Of a DNA stretch of 64,000 bases, positions 26,001 through 35,000 are shown piece by piece. The notes below the pieces were generated by a model. The model was not told the origin of the DNA and did no database searches. It worked only from the letters and a program-made list of their open reading frames with translations. A program made the position numbers and the translations under genes. The stretch comes from JAHELQ01 sp965603365. Lineage in GTDB: Bacteria; Acidobacteriota; Aminicenantia; UBA2199. The stretch spans positions 1 to 64,000 of the forward strand of contig CBFDCR010000015.1 in assembly GCA_965603365.1 (NCBI GenBank), read 5' to 3'. Positions within the stretch are counted from its first letter, which is position 1. Every line of letters starts with the position of its first letter.

Positions 26001-28989
26001 TGTCCTGTTCTAATAAATTCTGCAAATAGGCTGCCTGTGCCGACGGTGCCATGTATGAGATATCGAAATGTTCAATGTCCGGCAAAACGTCACGGTAGAC
26101 GATTTGTACTGGCTGCTCGAAGTCTTCCATATTAAAAGCTGTTCTTAAGATCGGGTGTTTATGTATCAACAGTGTCAATGCCCTCTTAAAATCCTCAAAG
26201 ACAAACCGGGGGTACTTAATTTGATAGACCAATTGGTCATGATATACGGCAGAGCCCGGATCTTTTATTGAATGAAATATCATCCCTTTTTCGACGTCGC
26301 TCATGGGGTATAAATCCTCGATATTTGTCCTGTCTTTAATCTCAGTCAAAATTTTCTTTTTGAAGACCTCCAATTCCGGTTCAATACTGCGAGACTCTTC
26401 GTCGCTGCGGATTTTCCGATTATGGGTGACAAACCCGGCCAATTCCCGAATCGTATTTTTTAGGTAGAGGTCAGCCACCTTTAGATCTATATCGAACGCC
26501 GTCTCTAACAAATTGATCAGGTTGATGGCCTTTATCGAATCCCCACCTACATTGAAAAAGTTCTCCCCGGTGCCAATGCCCTCGACTCCCAGCACCTCTT
26601 CCCAGATTTCCAGTATTTTTTTCTCCACCTCATTGGTTGGCAATGCCTCTCGGGCAACGTCCTTCAGATAATTCTCAAAACTCTCGTATAATACCGCCTT
26701 GTTTAGTTTCCCGTTGACGGTTAAAGGTATCCGCCCAAGCTGTAGAAAGTAGGCCGGCAGCATATAACCGGGGAGTATTCCCGATAGATAGTCCCTAATT
26801 TCAAACATATTGAGTTCTTTACTTGATATCATGTAGGCGACCAGGAAATTGCCATCTCCCCCTTTTTGAACTTCCCCACCTCCTCGAAGTAGAACGACAG
26901 CCTGATCTATATCCTGGTGTGCCAACAGTTGATTCTCAATCTCCCCCAATTCAACCCGGTATCCCCTGATTTTAACCTGGTGGTCCAACCGTCCACAATA
27001 TACCATTTCCCCATCTTCAATCAACCTTGCCAGATCCCCTGACCGATACAATATCTCTCCATGAATATAAGGGTTCTTAACAAATTTTTGAGCCGTTAAT
27101 TCAACACGATTCAAATACCCCCTGCCAACCCCCTCACCGCCTATACATAACTCCCCCATTGCCCCCAAAGGCAGCAATCTTAGATCCCGGTCCATAGTGT
27201 ATCCCCGCAGATAAGGTAGAGGCTTGCCTACGTTAGCGGTATTTAAATCAATCTCCTCTTTCCCGATCTCTTTATAGGTGACATGCACGGTGGTCTCGGT
27301 TATACCAAACATATTAATGAGCCTGGTTTGGGGATATTTTTCCCGCCAGCCCTTCAACCGATGAGGCATCAAGGTTTCTCCCCCAAAGATCACATACCGT
27401 AAATTCAACATGCGCTCCGGGCTTTTTAATTCCTCGTTCGCTAAATGATAAAAAGCGGTGGGAGTCTGGCTTAACACCGTGACCTTCTCTCTATTCAAGA
27501 CTTTTAAATACTCCCGGGGATCCCTGGACACCATCTCGGTTAGAACCGTCAGTTTTCCACCATATAACAACGCCCCGTACATCTCCCATACAGAGAAATC
27601 AAAGCAGTAGGAGTGAAACAGGGTCCACACATCGCGGTTGTGGAAGTCAAACCGGGCGCCCCCATGTAACATCAAGCTGACAATATTGCGGTGTTCGATT
27701 AAACAACCTTTGGGGCTGCCGGTGGTACCCGATGTGTAAATGATATAAGCCAACTTTGCCTCCGGCTGCGACCTCCCGGATACTGCCGCCCGTCGCCGAT
27801 ACAATTCTCTCTCATCCAGGCAGATTGTCTTTCCCTTAAAGGTTATCCGATCACGTAAATCCCGGCCGGTAATTAATATCGTCACCCCGGCATCCTCCAG
27901 CATGTACTTTTTTCGCTCATGCGGGTAAAGGGGATCAATGGGCATATAGGCACCACCAGCTTTTAAAATTCCTAAGATCCCGGCCATCATCTCCACCGAG
28001 GGTATTACATTCAAGCCGGCGATACCGTTTACTTCCAATCCCTCATCCCTCAACACAGCACTCATCAGTTGAGCCGTTTTATCCAGATATCGATACGTTA
28101 CCTGCCGGTCCTGGCAGACCAGTGCAAGTCTTGCCGGTCCCTTTTTGGCCTGGGCCTCAAACAGATCATGCAACTTTTTCTCGTTTAAACACCCGGTCTC
28201 TCCAAAATTGGCTGAATACAACAAATGTCTTTTTTCCCCAGCGGACAGGATATCTAAGCTTGAAAGCGGTACATCCATATTATCAAGTACCGCGCGCAGC
28301 AGTTGCCTAAAAGTGTGAATGACCCTTTCGACAGTCGTCTGTTTATATTTAGATTGGTTATAATCCAGCCTCCCCTCCAGGAAATCCTCACCGCTAACAA
28401 AATTAAAAATCACACCAGGTTTGAAGTGCTGCAAATAACTGCTCTCCTGGATATTTTCGAGTAATATGGCCACGTCAACAAGAGGACAATCCCTATTCTC
28501 CGATACCATATTTAAATCTTGAGCCAGAACCTCAAACGGGTAACCCTGGTGTTCAACCGCCTCTAAAATGGTCGCCTTTACCTGTAAGAGCATCTCCTTA
28601 AAGGTCATACGGCTTTCGACTCGATTTCTTAATACCAATACGGTATTGCTTAATTCGGCATCGGTGGCCTGTTTGTATATGGGTGTTCCCAGGATAATAT
28701 CCTGGTTCCGGCTGTATATTTCAAGTAGTATAACCAGGGCGGTCACCAGGACCATGTGCAGCCTCACATCAGATTTATTACAAAGTTTCCTTAACTTTTT
28801 TAAAGTTTCCGTCTCCAATCGAAATGCCATGAAGTTGGGGTCACTGCTTTTGCCATTGGCTACTTCAAGGTCAACCGGGAAAGCTGCCGCGGTAATATCA
28901 CCCGACAACTTTTTCAGCCAATACTCTTTCTCTTTACTGTACCGGCTGGCAAAGACGGCTTTTTCTACAGGATTGCTTTTAATTTCCAA
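20068..28989 (-). CDS. NRPS-D: two modules, second A domain with embedded radical SAM
   Basis: 2973 residues starting with TTG behind a good AAGGAG. Order: C-terminal condensation lobe (1-249); A1 (250-770); T with GGDSI (Ser about 815); condensation domain of the EDLYPMSDVEKGM type with HHAILDG near 1030; A2 (from about 1360) interrupted by radical SAM + B12-like residues 1460-2037; T LGGHS near 2447; condensation domain with HHIISDG near 2640. A1 positions read D-F-W-S-I-G-M-V-H, one change from the Thr code. A2 reads D-A-H-F-Q-A-H-V-V with the TAGEQ and NHYGPSETHVVT context usual for Pro, so it is Pro-like with three changes. It is the only NRPS here whose end (VDCVTGES) lacks the acidic/aromatic tail. 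GGDS before a condensation domain often accompanies epimerisation, but no E domain is present. Confidence 0.92.
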   Translation of the reverse strand: MEIKSNPVEKAVFASRYSKEKEYWLKKLSGDITAAAFPVDLEVANGKSSDPNFMAFRLETETLKKLRKLCNKSDVRLHMVLVTALVILLEIYSRNQDIILGTPIYKQATDAELSNTVLVLRNRVESRMTFKEMLLQVKATILEAVEHQGYPFEVLAQDLNMVSENRDCPLVDVAILLENIQESSYLQHFKPGVIFNFVSGEDFLEGRLDYNQSKYKQTTVERVIHTFRQLLRAVLDNMDVPLSSLDILSAGEKRHLLYSANFGETGCLNEKKLHDLFEAQAKKGPARLALVCQDRQVTYRYLDKTAQLMSAVLRDEGLEVNGIAGLNVIPSVEMMAGILGILKAGGAYMPIDPLYPHERKKYMLEDAGVTILITGRDLRDRITFKGKTICLDERELYRRRAAVSGRSQPEAKLAYIIYTSGTTGSPKGCLIEHRNIVSLMLHGGARFDFHNRDVWTLFHSYCFDFSVWEMYGALLYGGKLTVLTEMVSRDPREYLKVLNREKVTVLSQTPTAFYHLANEELKSPERMLNLRYVIFGGETLMPHRLKGWREKYPQTRLINMFGITETTVHVTYKEIGKEEIDLNTANVGKPLPYLRGYTMDRDLRLLPLGAMGELCIGGEGVGRGYLNRVELTAQKFVKNPYIHGEILYRSGDLARLIEDGEMVYCGRLDHQVKIRGYRVELGEIENQLLAHQDIDQAVVLLRGGGEVQKGGDGNFLVAYMISSKELNMFEIRDYLSGILPGYMLPAYFLQLGRIPLTVNGKLNKAVLYESFENYLKDVAREALPTNEVEKKILEIWEEVLGVEGIGTGENFFNVGGDSIKAINLINLLETAFDIDLKVADLYLKNTIRELAGFVTHNRKIRSDEESRSIEPELEVFKKKILTEIKDRTNIEDLYPMSDVEKGMIFHSIKDPGSAVYHDQLVYQIKYPRFVFEDFKRALTLLIHKHPILRTAFNMEDFEQPVQIVYRDVLPDIEHFDISYMAPSAQAAYLQNLLEQDRQNPLDLAVPPLWRLRIFGLDQENICVVLVAHHAILDGWSVALFMTELNNTYLELKSNPGFVPLRLKADYREFVVEQIVEKQENASIDYWRSELMDYRRLDISTVFGENGLPETRTCTYNLKRNLLNRLKAAAESHNTTVKNLCFGAYVYMLNMFSFESDLVVGLVANNRPLCEDGEKILGCFLNTVPFRIKIPERLKWSDYLAVIDEKMQALKRHDRISLFEILRIIGEKTQEKNPVFDTLFNFIDFHVYRQLRQEDTEDNWQEDLSVYGQAITNMLMDFTIDTTFGGFRAVINYNSAVFGKKGMEIMMGYFTRILEIFIGEPGCLVDKASILPVEEKQRLLYEFNNLRSDDVSNKALHELFEEQVARTPGCIALIYKDQKMTYRKLNEEANRLARLSLCFRVEPGSIAGLMIERSPEMVTAVLAVMKAGGACLPLDPAYPERRILYYLQDSEASILFLKEKSLNRFSAFTLKADQSPGFSPIVTPPRKQIEDFDRLPLPDRTLVSYEKYHQHIGIAMVKHSVSLQATRGCPFNCAFCHKIWPKRHVSRGSDGILREILACYDAGIRRFVFIDDIFNLSRDNGACLFEEIIRRKLNIQLFFPNGLRGDILTREYIDRMMEAGTVNIDLALESASPRIQKLINKNLNLEQFKDIVEYIVKNYPRVLLEMELMIGFPTETEAEARMTLEFLKELRWIHFPNLNILKIYPNTAMYNLALEHGVSDERIKRSVQLAYHELPETLPFSKGFVQQYQAQFMGEYFLDKERLLCLLPNQLKILTADELVQKYDSYLPADIGKFSDILQLAGISADEFGEARFLPDDWMSVPEFNEEIRKYFPPRDESPDAFRVLLLDLSLLFSSQSQGMLYDMVEEPLGLMYLMSYLNDRFGTRIRGRVAKSRVDFDSFEELRVIIADLNPHVIGIRTLSYDKDFFHTAVFLIKQWQPDVPIVAGGPYATSDYREMLQDPDVDLAVLGEGEYSFGELIDKIMENGNKLPGKDILEKIHGIAFLNEDDRNRLRGACREIVPVDRAADRWRDLPTTNMGHTSTGRDLAYVIYTSGSTGRPKGVMLEHRNLVNLMAHHHRYTNIDCRSVLQFASLSFDASFHEIFSALLAGGELLLIPGELRGDILNLFKIVEQGDIKTLFLPMSFLNVVFGQEDYIHRFPSCARHIQTAGEQVVVTRRFRKFLKEQNVYLHNHYGPSETHVVTALTMNPEGPIPDLPPIGQPILNTGIYVLDKHKQLQPVGVAGELFVGGEQVGRGYWGREKLTNDRFISILPGVASSLLHGEERFYQTGDLARWLPDGSIEFLGRIDHQVKIRGFRVELGEIESLLLNHGEIKEAVVQLKTDEHKDKYLCAYLVADRELGAAEIRQYLSRELPDYMIPSYFVHLGQMPLTPNGKVDRRGLPDPKVKPEASYAAPADFIEERLAEIWSDVLGIEKELIGTDANFFELGGHSLKATVLIQKIHKAFQTRLPMAVVFKNPRIRGIAEYIRNTAESEYSSIEAVEKREVYPLSSAQKRLFAAHHVDEKSTGYNITSALVLKGDLKVDELATTFRRLINRHESFRTSFLVVGDEPVQKIAAPVDIEFPIEYYKLNRSGGHFDSSFHRDIVNRFVRPFDLKQPPLLRVGLADMAEREYVMTIDMHHIISDGVSAGVLIGEFTGLFDGRVLPPLRIQYKDYAVWQGGAQKEAALEVQQTYWLQQFERAIPVLKIPTDYPGPAAGKLAGDVVSFRLGKEKTKGLKKMALDQGTTLFVVLLTIFYILLHKIGSQEDIVVGTAAAGRNHEELQQVIGMFVNTLALRNFPVPGKSFIEFLGEVRQGTLEAFDNQDYPFEALLANKVKIRNSGEHPIFNVMFGLQNLEFPPLKLKGLTVTPYPLQRNISLYDLTLMGQEVAAGLGFSLQYSTALFKRETIKRFSGYFKRIVTSVLDNHHIKIRTIEILTDREKSKLVSKIRQDESFFDRLQRVDFIKSVDCVTGES
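22880..24610 (-). other. Embedded radical SAM + B12-like cassette in NRPS-D module 2 (A2/A3)
   Basis: Inserted between A2 (LAVMKAGGACLPLD) and A3 (YTSGSTGRPKG). The linker DFDRLPLPDRTLVSYEKY leads into C1528-x3-C1532-x2-C1535 (RGCPFNCAFCHKIWP); the Rossmann half begins VLLLDLSLLF near 1837 with GGPYATSDY and GEGEYSF near 1967. It shows the same reversed order as the NRPS-B, -C and -F copies and sits in a Pro-like module. All cluster cysteines are present, so it is probably active. Confidence 0.9.
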
Positions 28990-28996
28990 ACTTTAT

Positions 28997-29002
28997 CTCC
29001 TT
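28997..29002 (-). promoter_or_regulatory. Ribosome binding site supporting the TTG start of NRPS-D
   Basis: The minus strand reads AAGGAG, seven bases before the TTG at 28989. No ATG lies nearby, and the protein aligns at its N-terminus with the other half-condensation starts, so the unusual TTG start is the likely one. Confidence 0.65.
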
Positions 29003-29018
29003 AAACGTCTGCCCCACT

Positions 29019-32000
29019 CTAAAATTCAAAGTCCCCCCTCTCTTGCAGCAGGATGTCTGCCCGGGGAGCCTCGAGCTCCTGTGGGAGATCGAGTTCCCCC
29101 AGTTTGATACTTTTATTTTCCATAAGTTTTCCCAGGATTTCTACGTATCGTTCCGCAACTTTTGTAACTGTTTCTCTCTTAAACAACTCACTGGAGTACT
29201 CCAGGCTCATTAAAATGTTATTCTTTAGTTCGACGGCTCCAAGAAGTAGATCAAACCTGGCGACCCGATTCTTTATAGATACAGGCGCCCCATCCCCGTC
29301 TTCAAATTCCAGATTTTTCCCTCTTATAGTATCGACATTGTTTAGCTGAAATCCGACATCAAACAATGGATTCCGGCTTAAATCCCCTTTTATGTTCAAG
29401 GCCTTCACCAGATCGTCGAATGGGTAATCCTGGTTCTCGAATACCCGGATCGCGTTCGCTTCCACTTCACCCAAAAACTCTCCAAAAGTCTTATAATTGG
29501 CCGGCCGGTTCCTGAAGGAGACCATGTTGACAAACATGCCGATGATGTCTTCTAGATCGGCATGGGTCCTGCCGGTCACCGGGCTTCCGACAACAATATC
29601 TTCCTGGCCGGTGTACATAAACAGCAAGACGTTGTAAACCGCCGACAATACCATGAATAGAGTCTTTCTCCTTTCATGTACAAATTCGTAGACCTTCGCC
29701 GTCAGGCTTTGCCCCAGGGCAAAGTCTATGTTATCACCTTCAAAACCCAAAACCGGGGGCCGCGGAAAATCGGTGGGGAAGTTTAAAAGGGGGAGATCTC
29801 CCTTAAATTCTCCCAACCAGAATGCTTCCTGTTCTTTTAATCTTTTGCCTGCCCTCTCATGACCCTGCCATTCGGAAAAATCTCTATATTGGAGCCTCAA
29901 TGCCGACAAATCCTCGCCACTATACAGGGCAGCGAAACCCCGGGCCAAAACATTGTGTGACACCCCATCCGATATGATATGATGTATATCCACTATGAGG
30001 AAATCCCCGCTGCCGGCCGCATGGAGCAGGCCAAAACGAAACAGCGGAACTTTTGATAAATCAAAGGGCCGGACGAAATCCCTCAAGATTTCCTCCTGAT
30101 TTATGTGCCCCCCCCATAGATCAAAATCTTCTATCTCAAAAGTGACGTCATCGTGTACGACTTGAACCGGTTCACCATCCACAACGGTAAATGAGGTTCT
30201 CAAGCTTTCATGCCTTTCGATCAATTTATTAAAGGTTGCAGTCAACCTTTTTAAATTCAGTTTTTCCTCCAGCCTGATAATCTGGGGAAGATTGTACACC
30301 GTACTCTCCAGGGCTGTTTGTTGAAAAACGTACAGTCTCTTTTGGGCAGAGGATAGGGGATAATATTTTTTCTTTTCCACCTTCCTGATTGATCGAAACC
30401 CACCGGAACCGGCCCCGCCAATGTATTGGCAAATTCCCCGCACAGTGGGTATATTAAATATTTCGCTCAAGGGTACCTTTACATTCATCTCTTTGTGTAT
30501 CCTGACTGCCATCCTGGTTGCCAATAGGGAATGACCGCCCAATTCGAAAAAGTTTAAATCGATTCCGATATTGTCTGCGGGTATGCCCAATATCTCCGAC
30601 CATATTTCTATTATCTGTCGCTCCTGCCTGCTTGCCGGGAGGCTGCGGCGGGAACCGCCAATTACAGTGGGATCGGGCAGCGCCTTCCAATCGATTTTCC
30701 CGTTGGCCGTGAGTGGAATTCTGTCTGTCCTGACAAAATGTGAAGGAATCATATACTCGGGTAACTTCTGTGCCAACCAACGACGTAATTCCGATGTTTC
30801 AAACTCCCTGTTTGTCACCAGGTATGCGCACAGGTATCTCAGACCGTTTTGATCGCCCCTGGGGATGACAAGGGCCTCCTTGATACCTTTGTGCTTTAAA
30901 AGCCGGTTCTCTATCTCTCCTGACTCGATCCGGTATCCCCTTATCTTAAGCTGGCGGTCCATCCTGCCTATAAATTCAATAGAGCCATCTGTGGTAAGGC
31001 GGGCAAGATCGCCGGTTCTATAAAGCCGTTTACCGGATGCAAACGGATCTTTTGTAAATTTATCGGCAGTCATCTCGGGGTTGTTTACATAACCCTTAGC
31101 CAGGCCGTGGCCGGAGATACATAGCTCGCCGGGAGTACCGTAAGGCACCAACCGATCACGGGAATCCAGTATTAGCGCACGTGTATTGGCCAGGGGTTGA
31201 CCAATCGGGACAATTTTTCCCCCCGGTTTACGGGACTCATATATATACCTGGTAGAACAAATCGTGGTTTCGGTGGGCCCATACCCATTGATTACCTGTA
31301 GATCCTGCTTTAGGCTCAAAAAATCCTCCAACACCTGGTCTTTAATGGGTTCCACCCCCACAAGCATTTTATTTAGAGCCAGCGCCGACGTGTATGGCTT
31401 CAAGGCGGAGCACACATCCTTCAAGAGGATCGGCGGCATATAGGCAAACGTAACGGCATTGTCGACTATGATTTTTGACAGTTCGTCGGCCTGGAATACC
31501 TTCTCCTCCGGCACCAATACAACGGTCGAACCGGAAACTAAAGGAGCAAAAATTTCACAGACACTGACATCAAAGGAGATATTGGTCAAACTCAGACATC
31601 TATCCAGGGGCATGAAATCACTTTGATAGTCGGCTTTCATCGAATAGATAAAATTGACTAACGCCCGGTGCTCTATCAACGTGCCCCTGGGATTCCCGGT
31701 TGATCCGGAAGTAAAAATCGTGTAGGCGATGTCTCCCGGTTTATTCATCCGACTAAGATTGCCGGCAGGTTCCCGGTCCGGCCATTCAGCCCATTCGTTT
31801 ATTATGAGAATCTCCCGGGCAAAATTTTGAACCCCCTTCTCGCTGCCGGGAATAAAGGCAATACCGGGAATCTGCTCTAAGACATTATCCCCCGGCAATT
31901 TCCCACCGCTCTTTATAATCTTCTCTACCACCTCGGCAAAGGTAACTTCTCCTTCCCCGATGACTACCAGATCCACATGAATGTCTCTCAATACCTCTTC

Positions 32001-35000
32001 ATAAGCACTGGTGGCATAGGGACCACCGGCAATGATGGGTGCCTCATATCCCCACTGCCGGATCATGGCCACTGTTTGGTGCATTAAATCCCGATAAAAG
32101 GTGAGTGAACGAATCCCAATAATATCCGGTTTAAATTCAGCGAGCAGTTGCTTCAAGCCGGCAAAGTCATCAAAGTCGATCCGTGATTTGGCAATTTTCC
32201 CATCTATCCGGCTGCCAAATTTTTGATCCAGATACGTCAGCAGGTAAATAAGGCCGGTTGGAGGCTCAACCATATCGTACAGCATATCCCCGCGGCTGCT
32301 GAAAAACTGGGAAAGATCCAGCAGTAATATTTTGGCGGCACCTTCGGCAGGGCATTTTTCGGCGAAGTAAGCCTTCAGTTTCTCATTTAGATCCGGTGTC
32401 AGGATGGAGGACTCGTCTAAAAAGTGGGAAATCCCCAGCTCTTCTTCGGTGATCCCGATAAACTCGAGAAGATCCCCGAAAGTATTGATATGAGCCGGAA
32501 GATAGCTGTCATATTTTTGCACCAACTCCTCTTCGGTGAGGAGTTTCATCTGGTACGGCAGGACATGTATTAACCGCTCCTTTGACAAAAAATATTCATT
32601 TAGAAATTCAGACTGGTACTTGAGAGTAAAATTTTTATCAAATGGCAAAGTCTCGGGCAGCTCGTGATAGGCCAGATCCTCGGAATTTTTGATGGCCTCC
32701 CTGGAGATTCCATTTGCCAGGGCCAGTTTCTCCATATCCGTCCTCGAGAATATCTTCAATATATGAATATAGGGGAAGTGGATCCATTCCAGGCTTTTTA
32801 CAAATGACATAGTCATCTTCGCTTCTTCCTCTGTCTCGGTGGGGAAACCATGCATCGTGAAGAGTTCTAAAATGACCTGGGGATAGGTTTTGATGATATA
32901 TTCTATATTATCCCGCAGGCGCTCTATGTTTAAATTCTTTCTAATCAATTTCTGCAGCCGGGGAGAGGCGGTCTCGAGAGCTAAAGCAAAACTGACGACC
33001 CCGGCCTCTACCATTAGGTCGATATAGTCCCTGGTGAGTAAGTCTCCCCGGAGCCCCGGCGGAAAGTAAAAATGCACCTTCAGGTTATTCTCGATAATCA
33101 ACTCGAAAAACCTCCGGCTGTTTTTAACAAAAAAGTTGAAGACATCATCTAAAAAGGCAAACCTCCTGACCCCGACGTCATAATAAAGCCGCACCTCCTC
33201 ATATAGACTCTCAGCCGAACGGGCCGACATTTTACCGGGCCAGATTTTAAAACAATAGGCACAATGGTAGGGACAGCCGCGGGTACCTTGAAGAGAGATA
33301 CAATTCTTGACCATGGCATGCCCGATATAACGCTGGTATTTGTCATTATCGATCAATGTGCGGTCGGGAATAGCAAGATTGTCAAAGTCGTCGATCATTG
33401 GGCGAGATGAGGTCAGGTACGGCTTCACTGCCCCCAGGTGAAGCCCTTGCAAACGGCAAAAGGAGTGAGAGACGAGGGCAGAGCTTCGGGTCAGCAATAT
33501 GTGAGATCCGCAATTTTGCAGCATAGCCAGAATGCGTTTTCCGGGCAACCGGGGATCGATCGGCAAATACGCACCGCCGGCCTTCATAACCCCAATCATA
33601 GCGATCACCATCTCAGCCGAGCGTCCCATCATAATTCCTACAACAGTATCACGACACACCCCTTTTTTCCTCAGCAGGTGGGCCATCCGGTTGGCCCGGT
33701 TATTTAGCTCACCAAAGGACAATTGACTGTCCCTGAATATCACCGCAATATGGTCCGGGTATGCCAATACATTGGCCTCAATCAATTCGTGGATTGTGCG
33801 GTCCTGGGGATAATCTTTTTGGGTGTTGTTAAAATCGTGCAATATCCGTTTTCTCTCCTGCTCGGGCAATATTTCAATTTCACCTATCTGCTGCTGCAAA
33901 TTCGAGATCGCATCGCTCAAGGCTACCTTAAAATAATTAATCAACCTCCGGATAGAATCTAACTTAAATAAATTGGTACTGTAATCGACTATAAATAACA
34001 GATCGTCATCCTTGTTGTCTACGGTGAGGGTTAAATCAAACTTCGTGGCCATGCTCTCAAAGGCATACTCTTTTATGCCTGTCATCGTTCTCCCGGATTC
34101 TTCCTGGGTGCCGATATTAAAATCCTGGAAGGCAAACACGACATCAAAGAGAGGATTGCGGCTGGTGTCTCTATTCACTGCCACCCGCTCTACCAGATCC
34201 TCAAATGGGTAATCCTGGTTCTCAAAGGCCGCTATCGTTCTCTCCTTTATCTCTCCTAAAAATCCGGCAAAGGTCTTCTCCCCCGCGGGGTAATTTCTTA
34301 AAGCAAGGGTGTTGACAAACATCCCGATAATTTTCTCTAAATCAACATGTTGACGCCCGGCTACTGCGGTGCCGATTACAATATCCTCCTGGCCGGTTAT
34401 CCTGGACAGCAGTACATAATATATCGCCATCAGCAGAATGTAAAGGGTAACCCCCTCGTTTAGAGTGACTGTCTTTAAAGTTTCGGCGACCTCCCGCCCC
34501 ACCTCAAAACTCACAGTCCCCCCTTCGTAACGCTTCACCACCGGCCTCGGGTAATCGGAAGGAATATCGATTACAGGTATTTCCCCGGAAAACTCCTGAA
34601 GCCAGTATCGTTCCTGGTGTTCTAAGCCCCTCATTTCTCCCTCAGAATTCCGCCACTCCGAAAAATCTTTATATTGGACCCGCAGCTCTTCTAAATGTTC
34701 TCCTTTATAGAGAGACATAAGATCGTGTTCCAGTATGATATGGGATGCGCCATCGGCTATAATATGGTGCATATCCAGAAACAATAGGTGTCGAGATGCA
34801 TTGATCTTCAGCAATTTTATCCTTAAAAGAGGCGCATCTCCCAGGTCAAATGTGCGTACGAAGTTTTTTATCACGCCGTTTACCAATTGCGGCAATTCAT
34901 CGTCCCGGGATGACTCTTTCCGCGACTTTGCTTTCATTTCCCGCGTCCCTGGATCCAACTTCGAGTAATCGATCTTGAATTTTAATTCCCGGAACCGACG

